DNA of 64,000 nt from DATFVA01 sp963815785 (GTDB lineage: Bacteria > Bacteroidota > Ignavibacteria > Ignavibacteriales > Ignavibacteriaceae), in the NCBI GenBank assembly GCA_963815785.1, contig CAWFHZ010000020.1:28852-92851 (forward strand), given 5' to 3'. A program made the translations under genes and the position numbers. The notes under the pieces were generated by a model. That model had not been told where the DNA came from, ran no database searches, and saw only the letters and a program-made list of their open reading frames with translations. Positions 8,460 to 18,970 of this stretch are shown one piece after another; position 1 is the stretch's first letter; every line of letters starts with the position of its first letter.

Positions 8460-11265
8460 TTGCAGGCAGATAAGAAAGAAATATTATCAGAAGATTTTAT
8501 CCGCAGGATTGTTGAATACTCTGCCGGTTATTTTGAAGAGGAAAAACTTGGGTGAACTATTTTCTTTGTTCGAATCAGAAGCAAAGAAACATTATTTTAC
8601 TCATTCATCTGAATCAAACCTCTTGCGTGTTATTTCCGGAACTTATGATAAAGTTTCTTTCCTTTCCGACTGCCTGAAATATCCTCATTACGTTGAGCTG
8701 TTAGTTGCCCTTACTTTCAACAGCAATTACCTTACTGATATACTCGTAAGAAATCCTGAATATTTTTATTGGATTGCCAACCCGTCTGTTCTCGAAAACA
8801 AAACTGATGCAGATTATTATACTGAAGCTGTCGGATCGGCAGCCAAAGTTTTCAATTCTTTTAATGCAAAACTGAATGCAATCCGGAGATTTAAAAGAAA
8901 AGAAATGCTCAGAATCGGGGCAAAAGATATTTTCCTTAAAGGAAGTGTTGAAGAAATCACTGGCGAACTAAGCTGTCTTGCAAAGGCAATCACAGCTAAA
9001 TTGTTTAGCCTCTGTTATAAAGAAGTACTAAATAAATATCAACTTGATTTACCCGAAAGCAGGTACTGCCTTGTTTCACTCGGCAAACTTGGAGGAAATG
9101 AACTGAATTATAGTTCGGATATAGACCTTATAATATTTTATGATGAAAATGAAACTCTTCCTGTTAAAAAGGAATACCAGGAACTGATTACTGAAGTAAC
9201 TCTCTTATTTATTGAATCAGCCACACAGGTTACTGAATCGGGATATATTTACAGGGTTGATTTCCGGTTAAGACCCGATGGTAAAAATTCTCCTCTTTGC
9301 AGAAGATTGACAGATTATCTCATTTATTATGAAGGAAGAGGTGAAGACTGGGAACGGCAGATGCTTATCAAGTCAGACTACATAGCCGGAAGTGAAGAAA
9401 TGTTTGAAAGGTTTAAGAATTTTCTAACACCTTTCATTTACCCGCTTTCATTCAAGAGCTCTCCGGTTGAAAAGATTAAAAAATTAAAACTAAATATTGA
9501 AAATAATTTAAGTAGCGATGCAAATATTAAGCTTGCATCAGGCGGAATAAGAGATATAGAATTTTCCATCCAGGCTTTGCAATTAATTAATGCCGGCAAA
9601 ATAAAATCTTTAAGGGAACAGAATTCCCTTAAAGCATTAAGAGAATTGTGCACAAATAACTTACTATCGGAAAATGAAGCGGAAATTTTGGAAGAGGCAT
9701 ATATTTTTTACAGAAGAATTGAACATTATCTTCAATTAATGAATGACACACAAACTCATTTGATTCCTGAAGAAGGAGAATTGCTTCATAAACTTAGTTC
9801 ATATCTTGGATTCAGGAGCTCCAAAAGTTTTATTGAGAAAGTTGATACCAGCAGGAAGAAAGTTCTGAAAATCTTTCAATCTATCGTCGGTAATGATCCG
9901 AAAGAAAAATCTGAAATAATTTTAACACATATCAATTTTCAAAATCCACAGACTGCGGGAAAAAACTTAACTTATCTGCGGGAAGGCAGAGGACTTCTCG
10001 GTCAAAAGGAATTTGATAATCAATCCACCGATGCTTTTGATGGTATTAGCGCTGCTTTGATGGATTTCATCAGGAATAGTTCTGATCCCGATCTGATATT
10101 AAATAACTTTGTGCGTGTAATTAAGCAGGCCAAATTTCCCTCAATCTGGTATGATGCATTCCGGGATAAGAAATTTTTTAAAACTTTTTTAACTATTTGT
10201 GAGTCTTCGCAAACATCAGTAGATATATTTGCAGAGAATAAAACACTCCGGGAAGTATTCCTGTCAAAAAAAGTATTTCAGAAAATTTTAATTTCAGATA
10301 ACATAAATTATTCAGAGTTTATTTTCCGGATCTCGGTTCAGTTCACAATTGGAATAATTAAATACCACCAGGTTTCAAAATTAATATCAGATTATTTTAT
10401 CAAAAAAATTGAAAATTTATCTGTCTCTCTTAATGGAAAAAAATTTTTATCCGGACATTATTTTATCGGAGCATTAGGAAGTCTGGGTTCCGGGGAAATG
10501 AATTTTTCTTCAGACATCGATTTGATTTTTATTACGGATAACCTTGAAGCAAACCCCCGGGAACAAAAAGTTTTTCTGGAATTTCTAACTACCCTCAGAA
10601 AGGAATTTAGTCCTGTTTCAATTGATTGCAGGTTAAGACCTGAAGGCGGAAGCGGAATGCTTGTCTGGGATGTCAGTTCGTATATAAATTATATTAGTTC
10701 AAGAGCCAGAACCTGGGAACTTCAGACATTAACCAAGATTAAATTTATAACAGGAGAAAAAAAATTACTAAATCAAATCATAAAATCAGTTAGTATAAGA
10801 TTACGTTCTGAAAAGCCGGAAAGACTGAAAGCTGATCTGATTGAAATGAGAAAAAAGATGCTGATTTCAGAAGGACTTTCGGAAATGATTAATTTGAAAA
10901 AAAATCGCGGCGGAATTACTGATATTGAATTTATACTGCAATATTTAATACTTTGCAATCCGCAATATTTTAAAAAACTTAGAGCAAAAAATATTAAACA
11001 GTTAATTAAAGGTTTAATAAAACTTAAACCTGAACTGGATGAAGATTTAACCACACTAAATATGAATTACGATTTATATAAATCACTTATTCTTAAAAAT
11101 CAGAATATGTTTCACCAAAGCAGCGGAATAATCGTGAAAGATGATCTTAGGTTTAGTAAACTGGCGAAGCAGCTTAAATTTAATTCCGGAAGAGATTTGG
11201 AACAGCGGTTACATGCGGCTTTTAAAGAGACCTCTTCTATATTCACAAAAATATTTGGCATTTAA
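8460..11265 (+). CDS. glnE: Glutamine synthetase adenylyltransferase/deadenylylase GlnE (one frameshift)
   Basis: About 934 residues when corrected. GlnE adds and removes AMP on glutamine synthetase under PII control. There are two nucleotidyltransferase domains, with GKLGGNELNYSSDIDLI near residue 190 and GSLGSGEMNFSSDIDLIF in the second half, each followed by GlnD/GlnE-type helical regions. The intact N-terminus is read in another frame from about 8460 (TTG; QADKKEILSEDFIRRIVEYS). It joins the main frame after GYFEEEKLG, where GGG at 8550-8552 should be GG. The open frame beginning at TTG 8509 therefore has a spurious start (LNTLPVILKRKN). The stop overlaps nothing; the DUF2723 gene starts 3 nt later. 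Confidence 0.93.
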
Positions 11266-11267
11266 AA

Positions 11268-13199
11268 ATGAATTTTCTGAAAAAATACTATCCTGTACTA
11301 ACCGGCTTATTTATTTTTCTTCTTTATTTAACAACTATTGCACCTACCATTTTACAGATTGATGCCGGTGAGCTTACTTCTGTCCAGGCATTAGCTGGAA
11401 TTGCACATCCAACAGGTTACCCGCTTTTTACAATGATTGGTTATCTTTTTTCAAAAATTCCATTGCCATTCAGCACAGCATTTCAATTAAATATTCTGGC
11501 TGCAATCTGGTGCAGTCTTGGAGTAGGACTTTTTGTTTACACATCAAAGTTCATTCTTGACAATTTAGATAAGTTCGGAAAAGTAAATGCAGCCGTATCT
11601 AAAAAGACGAAGCAAAAAAATAAAGTTAAACCTCTGAAAAAAAGTGAATCTCTCCCGGAAAATATAAAATATATTGCTTCTGTTGGAGGTGGTTTATTCC
11701 TGGGACTAAGTAAAACGTTCTGGTTTCAGAGTACTTCAGTTGAAGTTTACTCAATGCATATTTTTCTGATAAGCCTGATAATCCTTGCACTTGTTAAAGC
11801 TTTTACATTTGAAGGCGAAAAAAGAATTTTATCCATTAAAAATCCGTGGATAATTTTAGCAATAGTTTTAGCGCTTGGATTCAGCAATCATATGACCACA
11901 CTTCTGATCCTTCCGGGTATTGCGTATTTCTACTTTACAAAAGAAAAATTCAATCTTTCTGCTTTTAAACAAATTGGTGTAATGCTATTATTATTTTTTC
12001 CTCTCCTTCTGATTATCTATAGTTATCTCCCGATACGTGCTTCGCAAAATCCCGCAATAAATTGGGGAAACCCGGTAGATTTTGAAAGGATAATGAGACA
12101 CATCAGCGGCAAGCAGTACCAGGTCTGGCTATTTTCATCAACTGAAGCAGCAAAAAAACAACTTGCGTATTTTATTAATAATCTTCCATTGGAATTTACC
12201 TTCACATTAATTCTCAGTGTAATCGGAATATTTGTTTCATTTGTGCGCTCAAAAAAATTATCAATTTTCCTATTGATCACATTCATTTCAACTGTTGCTT
12301 ATTCCATTAATTATGATATAAATGATATCGATTCATATTTTCTGCTCGCTTATATAATGCTGGCTTATTTTACTGTCTTCGGTTTAATAAAAATTTACGA
12401 GTTAGTAACAGTTGATCAGTATAAAATTAAAGCTTCCGTTCTTTTGATTCTCCTTTTATGCGCGGGAGAATTTTTTATTAATTATGATGAAGTTAATCAA
12501 AGTGAAACTTATACTTTTGAAGATTATACAAAAGCACTGATTTCAAGCACTGATAAAAATTCAGTGATTTTCAGTTATTTATGGGATTACTTTGTTTCGG
12601 CTTCATATTATTTTCAATATGTAGAAGGATTTCGGAAAGACGCAGCTATTGTTGATAAAGAATTGATGAGAAGGTCCTGGTATTATCATCAGCTTGAGAC
12701 TGACCATCCAGACGTTATAACCGGAATGAAAAATGATATCATCTTATTTAAAAATGCACTTGTTCCTTTCGAAAGGAGTGAGAATTATAATTCAAACCTT
12801 CTTGAATCCCTCTACAGAAAACTGATGACTGATTTGGTTGCAACAAATGCTGATCATAGAAGTTTTTATTTTCCTCCTGAAATAGCAGAGAATGAATTAC
12901 GAAACGGACAGTTCAAATTGCCGGAAGGTTATACTTTTGTCCCTGATATTTTATTGTATAAAGTTGTTAAAAATACTGATGAGTACATCCCTGCAGCTGA
13001 TCCCGATTTTCACATAAGATTTCCGAAAACGGGAAATCATTATACCGATTTCGTGCAATCGCTTGCGGGATCAGTAATGGCGGCAAGAGCTATATATGAA
13101 TTACATTTTAACAAAATTAATAGGGCGAAGGTTTATGTTGATAAGATTAAAACTGAGTTTCCGAAATATGACCTTCCTGCAAACCTGAGAGACTTGTAA
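11268..13199 (+). CDS. DUF2723 (GT117-like) integral membrane protein
   Basis: 643 residues. The N-terminus has the DUF2723 signature: a first TM segment, then IDAGELTSVQALAGIAHPTG, with the acidic DxGE expected at the active site of protein O-mannosyltransferase-like GT-C enzymes. About ten hydrophobic segments follow. A basic linker (KKTKQKNKVKPLKK) interrupts the TM region near residue 115, and a soluble C-terminal third follows. The family is widespread in Bacteroidota and thought to transfer sugars from lipid carriers to secreted proteins or lipids. It is co-directional with glnE and separated by 2 nt. The substrate is unknown. Confidence 0.85.
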   Translation: MNFLKKYYPVLTGLFIFLLYLTTIAPTILQIDAGELTSVQALAGIAHPTGYPLFTMIGYLFSKIPLPFSTAFQLNILAAIWCSLGVGLFVYTSKFILDNLDKFGKVNAAVSKKTKQKNKVKPLKKSESLPENIKYIASVGGGLFLGLSKTFWFQSTSVEVYSMHIFLISLIILALVKAFTFEGEKRILSIKNPWIILAIVLALGFSNHMTTLLILPGIAYFYFTKEKFNLSAFKQIGVMLLLFFPLLLIIYSYLPIRASQNPAINWGNPVDFERIMRHISGKQYQVWLFSSTEAAKKQLAYFINNLPLEFTFTLILSVIGIFVSFVRSKKLSIFLLITFISTVAYSINYDINDIDSYFLLAYIMLAYFTVFGLIKIYELVTVDQYKIKASVLLILLLCAGEFFINYDEVNQSETYTFEDYTKALISSTDKNSVIFSYLWDYFVSASYYFQYVEGFRKDAAIVDKELMRRSWYYHQLETDHPDVITGMKNDIILFKNALVPFERSENYNSNLLESLYRKLMTDLVATNADHRSFYFPPEIAENELRNGQFKLPEGYTFVPDILLYKVVKNTDEYIPAADPDFHIRFPKTGNHYTDFVQSLAGSVMAARAIYELHFNKINRAKVYVDKIKTEFPKYDLPANLRDL

Positions 13200-14303
13200 T
13201 TATTTTTTCTCTGTTTCCCCGGCAGCATTAATCAGATTCTGCATTCTGTCTTTACTTAGTTCTGATTTAGTCATAAATGATTGTAGCAGAACATCCATCT
13301 GCTGAATTAAATTCCTTTTATAATATTTAGGAGCATACACCGAACCATCAAGCATATAGATCCTGTTAGTTTTTTCATCGAAGAAAGTATAATTAATAAA
13401 CGGTCCGCCCATTCCTTTAATATTTAGTTCCCAGAGCCCTTGAGTAAAAATGGCGTAGCGTCCATTAAAATTAACCTCACTTGAGGTATAATAATCTGAA
13501 GCAATTATAACGTATGAACTATCATCTGTTGTTCTGTAATATTTCTTAGTCATCCTGTTTCTGATTGCTCTTATTGAATCTTCATTCAGGTAGGCGGGTG
13601 AAGCATTATCAATCCAGTGCACAAAAACCCATCGTTCCATATCGCTGCCGGGAGATCTTCTTAACCAGACAAAATTATCTTTAGGGATATCAAGAGCAAG
13701 TTTAAAATCAGCCTGAACATAAATTATCCAGCCATACTCTTTAAGCAGTTTCCCCTCAATCGATTCTTTTTCATATCTTGAATTATAAAGATTTTCCTGA
13801 AGCCGTTCATCAGAAATTTTTTGAAAAGAATAAAGTAGATTATCCTTATTGTTAAGTATTTTAAATTCAAGTTCCTGGACAGTTGGAGCAGTTAAAATCA
13901 TTACCAGCTGATTTTTAGCCCACAAGTTTTCCTTTTTTATAATAAAATCTTTCTCCCCGGTTATTTTTTTTAGTGCAGCAGAATCAACTGTTGAATGAAT
14001 AAATTGAGACGTTAAAGAGCCGGAGTTGAGAGGAGCAACAATCAGAATATTTTTTTTATGCTTATATCTTTCAAGAAAATTAGGTGAAATTCTTTTAAGG
14101 GTGAAAAGTTTTTCAGGTTGCGGGGTATAAATGATTTTTTCAAAAGTAGAATCCAGTGCAACAGATAATTCTGCAAATTCTGTACTGTCAGCAACTACAT
14201 AAATCTCATCTTCAAGTCCCTGTGCAGGTTTGTTTGAGGTTTCACAGGAAACAAAATAAAAAACAGATATTAATGATATAACAGTTATTAAAAAAATTTT
14301 CAC
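13200..14303 (-). CDS. DUF4837 family lipoprotein
   Basis: 367 residues. The N-terminus MKIFLITVISLISVFYFVSC is a lipoprotein signal with Cys at 20. The body carries the DUF4837 pattern, with GWIIYVQADFKLALDIPKDNFVWLRR and RWVFVHWIDNASP. The family is confined to Bacteroidota/Chlorobi and its function is unknown. It is convergent with the DUF2723 gene, with stops adjacent. It starts 3 nt after the kinase-like gene, so it is the last gene of the greA-to-ftsH operon. Confidence 0.8.
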   Translation of the reverse strand: MKIFLITVISLISVFYFVSCETSNKPAQGLEDEIYVVADSTEFAELSVALDSTFEKIIYTPQPEKLFTLKRISPNFLERYKHKKNILIVAPLNSGSLTSQFIHSTVDSAALKKITGEKDFIIKKENLWAKNQLVMILTAPTVQELEFKILNNKDNLLYSFQKISDERLQENLYNSRYEKESIEGKLLKEYGWIIYVQADFKLALDIPKDNFVWLRRSPGSDMERWVFVHWIDNASPAYLNEDSIRAIRNRMTKKYYRTTDDSSYVIIASDYYTSSEVNFNGRYAIFTQGLWELNIKGMGGPFINYTFFDEKTNRIYMLDGSVYAPKYYKRNLIQQMDVLLQSFMTKSELSKDRMQNLINAAGETEKK

Positions 14304-14306
14304 TCT

Positions 14307-14975
14307 CTACCTCGGCAGTATTGGTAATACTATTTGAAGTTCAGGAAGTAATGCCATATAAAGAATCCACATAGTGAATCCTATTGAAATAGGGATTGCA
14401 AGATTGTCATCAGCAAAACCGAAAGAAATATTTTCAACTATTGCTCCCACAGCAGCCGCGATAATCCCGATAATGTATTCCATCGGCAGATTATCAACTT
14501 TGGGTGTTAAAAAAACAACTATACTTGCACTTATAAAAAATGCTAAAGTTCCCTCAAAACTCTTGGATAATAACTTATGTTTGCCAAATTTTCTTCCGAT
14601 AAGTGCGGCCATTGTATCACTAATTATCAGGATAGTAAAAGCTGTAATAAAAAACACTTTTGGGAATAGAATAACACAAATTAGTGCAGAAATGAACACA
14701 TATGTTGCACCATTCAGGTTTTTCTTACTTTCATCAAGTTCGTGCTTTCTTAACAGGAAGCCGAAATACCTATAAAATATTTTGCCTACAGACGGGAAGA
14801 AATACCTGCTCGTGTCCAGAAATAAAGCCACAAAAGTTAAAATGCTTAGAATTAATATTGCTTCACTGCGTGGAATAAAATAATAAATTATCGGGATAGA
14901 TAATGAAAAGAGATGAATTAGTTTTCTGACTAATTCATCTCTGTAATGAATTGTACCATTATCAATTGGAGTCAT
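14307..14975 (-). CDS. CTP-dependent diacylglycerol/polyprenol kinase-like membrane protein
   Basis: About 222 residues from the preferred ATG at 14975, which overlaps the end of ftsH by 14 nt. An open frame to 15068 exists, but its first 31 residues are antiparallel coding of ftsH sequence. Six or seven hydrophobic segments are visible. The central SDTMAALIGRKFGKHKL motif is the hallmark of the SEC59/DGK1/VTE5 family of CTP-using lipid kinases. This relates it to CdsA-like cytidylyltransferases, the name many annotations use. The role in phospholipid or isoprenoid salvage is inferred from the family. Confidence 0.75.
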   Translation of the reverse strand: MTPIDNGTIHYRDELVRKLIHLFSLSIPIIYYFIPRSEAILILSILTFVALFLDTSRYFFPSVGKIFYRYFGFLLRKHELDESKKNLNGATYVFISALICVILFPKVFFITAFTILIISDTMAALIGRKFGKHKLLSKSFEGTLAFFISASIVVFLTPKVDNLPMEYIIGIIAAAVGAIVENISFGFADDNLAIPISIGFTMWILYMALLPELQIVLPILPR

Positions 14976-17022
14976 CTTTAGGGGAAGATTCTTCTTTCGG
15001 TTGCCTTTGCTCCAGTAATTTTTTAACGTGTTCAGGCATTTCTCCTGAACTGTCTGAAGTACTGCCATTCTTTTTAATTGGGGGAAGTGTTTCCCCTCTG
15101 ATTATAGCATCAATTTCGTGAGAATCCAGAATTTCTCTTTCGAGCAATTCACTGGAGAGCTTATGCAATAAATCCATATTTTCTGTAAGAATTTTCTCTG
15201 CACGAACCATAGCTTCATTTACAAATCTTCTTACTTCTTCATCAATTTCAATTGCAGTTCGTTCACTATAATCACGGTGACTCTGTATTTCTCTGCCAAG
15301 GAATATTTCTTCTCTTTTAGCTCCATAACTAAGCGGACCGAGTTTCTCACTCATTCCCCACTCACAAACCATTTTCCTGGCAATACCGGTAGCTTTTTCA
15401 ATATCATTACCTGCACCGGTAGTAAAATGATTGAAAATAATTTTCTCTGCTGCACGTCCGCCTAAAGCATAAGTAATAATTGCTTCAAGATATTCTTTTG
15501 AATAAGTATGTTTTTCATCAATGGGAAGGTAACTGGTAACACCTAAAGCCCTCCCTCTGGGAATGATAGTAACTTTATGTACCGGATCAGCTTCAGGAAG
15601 CATTCTAGCCACGAGAACATGTCCTATTTCATGATAAGCCGTAGTTTTCTTCTCTTCTTCCGTAATAATCATACTTTTTCTTTCCATTCCCATCATCACT
15701 TTATCTTTGGCTTCTTCAAAATCAATCATTTCCACATTCTTTTTATTCTTTCTTGCAGCAAGCAAAGCAGCCTCATTAACAAGATTAGCGAGTTCTGCTC
15801 CAGCCAAACCAGGGGTTCCTTTTGCAAGAACATCAAGCTTTACATTAGGATCTAAAGGAATCTGTCTTGTATGAACTTTTAAAATCCCTTCTCTTCCTTT
15901 AACATCCGGACGATCGACAACAACCTGACGATCAAATCTGCCAGGTCTCATTAAAGCCGGATCTAAAACATCTGGTCTGTTTGTCGCAGCAATAATTATA
16001 ACACCACTGTTCTGTTCGAAACCATCCATTTCAACCAATAACTGATTTAAAGTTTGCTCTCTTTCATCGTGTCCGCCGCCAAGACCCGCACCTCTGTGTC
16101 TTCCAACAGCATCAATTTCATCTATGAAAATAATACAAGGCGCATTTTTCTTTCCCTGCTCAAATAAATCTCTCACGCGGCTTGCGCCGACACCCACAAA
16201 CATTTCAACAAAATCTGCACCGCTTATTGAAAAGAAAGGAACTCCGGCTTCCCCGGCAACGGCTCTTGCAAGCAGGGTCTTACCTGTTCCGGGAGGTCCC
16301 AATAAGAGAACGCCCCTGGGAATCTTACCACCAAGTTTTTGAAATTTTGTAGGTTCCTTTAAAAACTCAATTATTTCATGTAATTCCAGCTTCGCCTCAT
16401 CAGCTCCGGCAACATCCCGAAAAGTAATTCTCTGACCTGATTGAGTTATTAACTTTGCTTTGCTTTTTCCAAATGAGAATATCCCACGGGTTCCACCGCT
16501 TCCGCCCTGCATCCTTCTCATGATAATAATCCATACCGCAATTATAATTATCCATGGAAGAAATCCTATCAGAACATTAAGCCATTCGTTGGAATCTTTA
16601 TCAAATGAGTAATTTATATTTTTCGATTTCCATATGGCTTCCTGCTCTTTAATTACAGGTTCAGGAAGATAAACTGATATGAATTTAACACTCTGGGGTT
16701 TATTATTAACCTCAACAGTTTGTTCGGAAGTTAACTCAGCTTTAAAGTAGTAATCATTAACATCCTGCTTAGTAATAACTGCTGATTTTATTTTTTCTTC
16801 ATTAATTAATTTTTCATATTGGTTGTATGAAATATCCACATAATTCTGGGTTCCTGTTTTGAAAACCTGCATAACAATTACAGCTGCAACTATTACTGCG
16901 CCCCAGCCAAAAACCAATCTTATAATTTTAGACCAATCAAAATTATCGTCCGGCTTATTAGGTCCGCCGTTTCCTTTAGGCGGTTTCTGGATGTTTTTGT
17001 TATTCTTATTATTATCTGCCAT
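14962..17022 (-). CDS. ftsH: ATP-dependent zinc metalloprotease FtsH
   Basis: 686 residues. This hexameric membrane AAA+ protease degrades misassembled membrane proteins and short-lived regulators. In order: a cytoplasmic Asn/Lys-rich tail, TM1 (about 34-52), a periplasmic domain, TM2 (about 150-168), then the AAA module with Walker A GPPGTGKT, Walker B IIFIDEIDAVGR and the second region of homology ATNRPDVLDPALMRPGRFD. The zinc protease motif is HEIGH (usually HEAGH). The C-terminal tail is acidic and Ser-rich. It lies in the conserved tilS-hpt-ftsH order, 27 nt after hpt. Confidence 0.97.
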   Translation of the reverse strand: MADNNKNNKNIQKPPKGNGGPNKPDDNFDWSKIIRLVFGWGAVIVAAVIVMQVFKTGTQNYVDISYNQYEKLINEEKIKSAVITKQDVNDYYFKAELTSEQTVEVNNKPQSVKFISVYLPEPVIKEQEAIWKSKNINYSFDKDSNEWLNVLIGFLPWIIIIAVWIIIMRRMQGGSGGTRGIFSFGKSKAKLITQSGQRITFRDVAGADEAKLELHEIIEFLKEPTKFQKLGGKIPRGVLLLGPPGTGKTLLARAVAGEAGVPFFSISGADFVEMFVGVGASRVRDLFEQGKKNAPCIIFIDEIDAVGRHRGAGLGGGHDEREQTLNQLLVEMDGFEQNSGVIIIAATNRPDVLDPALMRPGRFDRQVVVDRPDVKGREGILKVHTRQIPLDPNVKLDVLAKGTPGLAGAELANLVNEAALLAARKNKKNVEMIDFEEAKDKVMMGMERKSMIITEEEKKTTAYHEIGHVLVARMLPEADPVHKVTIIPRGRALGVTSYLPIDEKHTYSKEYLEAIITYALGGRAAEKIIFNHFTTGAGNDIEKATGIARKMVCEWGMSEKLGPLSYGAKREEIFLGREIQSHRDYSERTAIEIDEEVRRFVNEAMVRAEKILTENMDLLHKLSSELLEREILDSHEIDAIIRGETLPPIKKNGSTSDSSGEMPEHVKKLLEQRQPKEESSPKDDSN

Positions 17023-17049
17023 TTTCCAATTTATTATATTATAAAAAAT

Positions 17050-17613
17050 CTATTTTAAATCATCTTCCAGAATAAAAATTGATCTCAGATTTCTATACTT
17101 CTGAGCGTAATCCAAACCATAACCTATTACGAATTTACTTGGAATATCAAAGCCAATATAATCAATTTTAACTTTATATTTAAGGCTTTTTGGTTTCACC
17201 AGAAGTGATACAACTTTCATACTTGCAGGATGATAATGAGCAATATGTTCTTCTATAAATTTTATAGATAAACCCGAGTCAACTATGTCTTCAACAATTA
17301 TAATATCCCTGCCGTCAACTTCACAATTTAGTTCCTTAACCAGGGTAACTTTTCCTGAAGAAATTTTTGCGTCGCCGTAGCTTGAAAGTTTAAAAAAATC
17401 GATTTCACAATCAACATCAACATTTTTTACAAGATCTGAAAGAAATAAAAATGCCCCGTTAAGAACTCCTATAAAAACAGGAGTTTTTCCTTTGTAATCG
17501 CGGGATATTTCATCTCCAAGTTCTTTAATTCGCTTCTGAAGCTTTTCTTCCTCAATGAACGGCACAAAAATATCATCGTCAATTACAAGTTTATTGTTTT
17601 TTATTCCAGGCAT
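17050..17613 (-). CDS. hpt: Hypoxanthine phosphoribosyltransferase
   Basis: 187 residues, normal for the family. It converts hypoxanthine or guanine with PRPP to IMP or GMP in purine salvage. The PRPP-binding loop is IIVEDIVDSGLSIKF, and GVLNGAFLFLSDLV contributes the other phosphate-binding loop. The start overlaps the tilS stop by 13 nt, which suggests translational coupling. The tilS-hpt-ftsH gene order is widely conserved among bacteria. Confidence 0.93.
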   Translation of the reverse strand: MPGIKNNKLVIDDDIFVPFIEEEKLQKRIKELGDEISRDYKGKTPVFIGVLNGAFLFLSDLVKNVDVDCEIDFFKLSSYGDAKISSGKVTLVKELNCEVDGRDIIIVEDIVDSGLSIKFIEEHIAHYHPASMKVVSLLVKPKSLKYKVKIDYIGFDIPSKFVIGYGLDYAQKYRNLRSIFILEDDLK

Positions 17614-18965
17614 AGTTCTAATATTTTTTCTGTTGATGGAGTGACTTTAAATCTTTCATCCAGGCGCATTCCGATAACCCAGACAATTCTGTTTTTATTT
17701 AACATTATGAGATGATTTTTTTTGCTCGAAGACTCAACCTTATTTTCATTCAGATAATCAGAGACTTTTTTTGAGCCTTTCATACCCAAAGGATAAAAAA
17801 AATCTCCCGGTTTCCATTTTCTTACTGTAAACTGTTTTGCGATAGTATCTGCTGAAATATACTCTTTATTTTTATTATTTGAATAAAACACAGTACTACT
17901 ATCACATTTTTTAATTGATAACTGACCAACCGATGTACTTTTTGTATCACCAATATTAATTATAACTTCTGAATCCTGGTCGGGTTCACGCACAGGAATT
18001 ATTTTCAGATACTCTCTTTCCCTGAAAACAATTATCCCGCCGGAAAGTTCAATCCGCTTACCAACTTGTGTTTTAACCAATGAAAGAATTTTTTTTAGAT
18101 CGTTAGAGAAAATTTGTGTATTTAGCTCCTTCTCCAACAGATTTTTTAAGAACAAACTTTGTATAGATTTATTTACATTTTCTAATTCCGCGATCTGAAC
18201 TTTAATAATACCTGAAGAATCTCTGTTCGTATTTTTGAAAACCTCAGTTTCATTAGTCCTGATATATTCATTAATCTTTTTAAAATTTTCAGAAGAATTA
18301 AATATGGAAGTTTCCAGGGACGGGTTCAGTCTCTCTTTTATCAGGGGAATAATTTTATTCCGTAAATAATTTCTTTCAAAGTCGGAATCATAATTACTTT
18401 TATCAATCCTGTAATTAATTTTTTTTTGACTCAAATAAGATAAAATCTCATCTTTGGTAAAACATAAAATCGGGCGGATTATATTTTTTCTTTTTACAGG
18501 AATCCCTGAGATTCCATCAAGACCGGTTCCTTTAATAAGGTTTAATAAAACAGTTTCAGTATTATCATTAGAGTTATGTGCTGTTGCAATTTTATCAAGT
18601 CTTTTCTTCTTCACCAATGATTCAAATTCTTTGTAACGTAAAATTCTTCCGGCTTCTTCCAGGGAAATTCTATTTCGTTCTGAAAATGATTTTACTCTTT
18701 TTCTGACCGAATCAAATTTTATTTTATTTCTTTCACAGTAGTTTTTACAGAATTTTTCATCGTCTGCGGCTTCATTTCCCCTGAGCAAATGATTAACGTG
18801 GAGTGCACACACTTCTATCTGTAGTTTTTTTTTGAATTTGGTAAGAAGATGAAGAAGAAAAATTGAATCAGGACCCCCGCTGAATCCAACAAGAATTTTT
18901 TCATTCCGAATAATAAGTGATTGCTCGTCGATGAATTTTAGAAATTTCTGTTCTATTCTTTCCAT
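17601..18965 (-). CDS. tilS: tRNA(Ile)-lysidine synthase TilS
   Basis: 454 residues. It ligates lysine to C34 of the tRNA-Ile with CAU anticodon so that it reads AUA. The PP-loop ATP pyrophosphatase signature SGGPDS is at about residues 30-35, and HVNHLLRGNEAADDE matches the N-terminal domain. RNYLRNKIIPLI and a C-terminal domain with RKWKPGDFFYPLGMKGSKKVSD are the typical TilS ends. The start is 5 nt from the ribE stop, so the genes are co-transcribed. Confidence 0.94.
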   Translation of the reverse strand: MERIEQKFLKFIDEQSLIIRNEKILVGFSGGPDSIFLLHLLTKFKKKLQIEVCALHVNHLLRGNEAADDEKFCKNYCERNKIKFDSVRKRVKSFSERNRISLEEAGRILRYKEFESLVKKKRLDKIATAHNSNDNTETVLLNLIKGTGLDGISGIPVKRKNIIRPILCFTKDEILSYLSQKKINYRIDKSNYDSDFERNYLRNKIIPLIKERLNPSLETSIFNSSENFKKINEYIRTNETEVFKNTNRDSSGIIKVQIAELENVNKSIQSLFLKNLLEKELNTQIFSNDLKKILSLVKTQVGKRIELSGGIIVFREREYLKIIPVREPDQDSEVIINIGDTKSTSVGQLSIKKCDSSTVFYSNNKNKEYISADTIAKQFTVRKWKPGDFFYPLGMKGSKKVSDYLNENKVESSSKKNHLIMLNKNRIVWVIGMRLDERFKVTPSTEKILELCLE

Positions 18966-18970
18966 TAAAA

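Noticed and set aside
8509..8560. TTG 8509 as the native start of glnE
   Set aside because: The first residues there are nonsense relative to the family; the real N-terminus is in another frame and joins through a GG/GGG indel.
14374..14775. Plus-strand ORF of 133 residues
   Set aside because: Antisense of the membrane kinase-like gene, no SD, no recognisable motif.
14976..15068. Upstream extension of the CTP-dependent kinase-like gene
   Set aside because: It lies inside ftsH in another frame; the ATG at 14975 starts the conserved protein.
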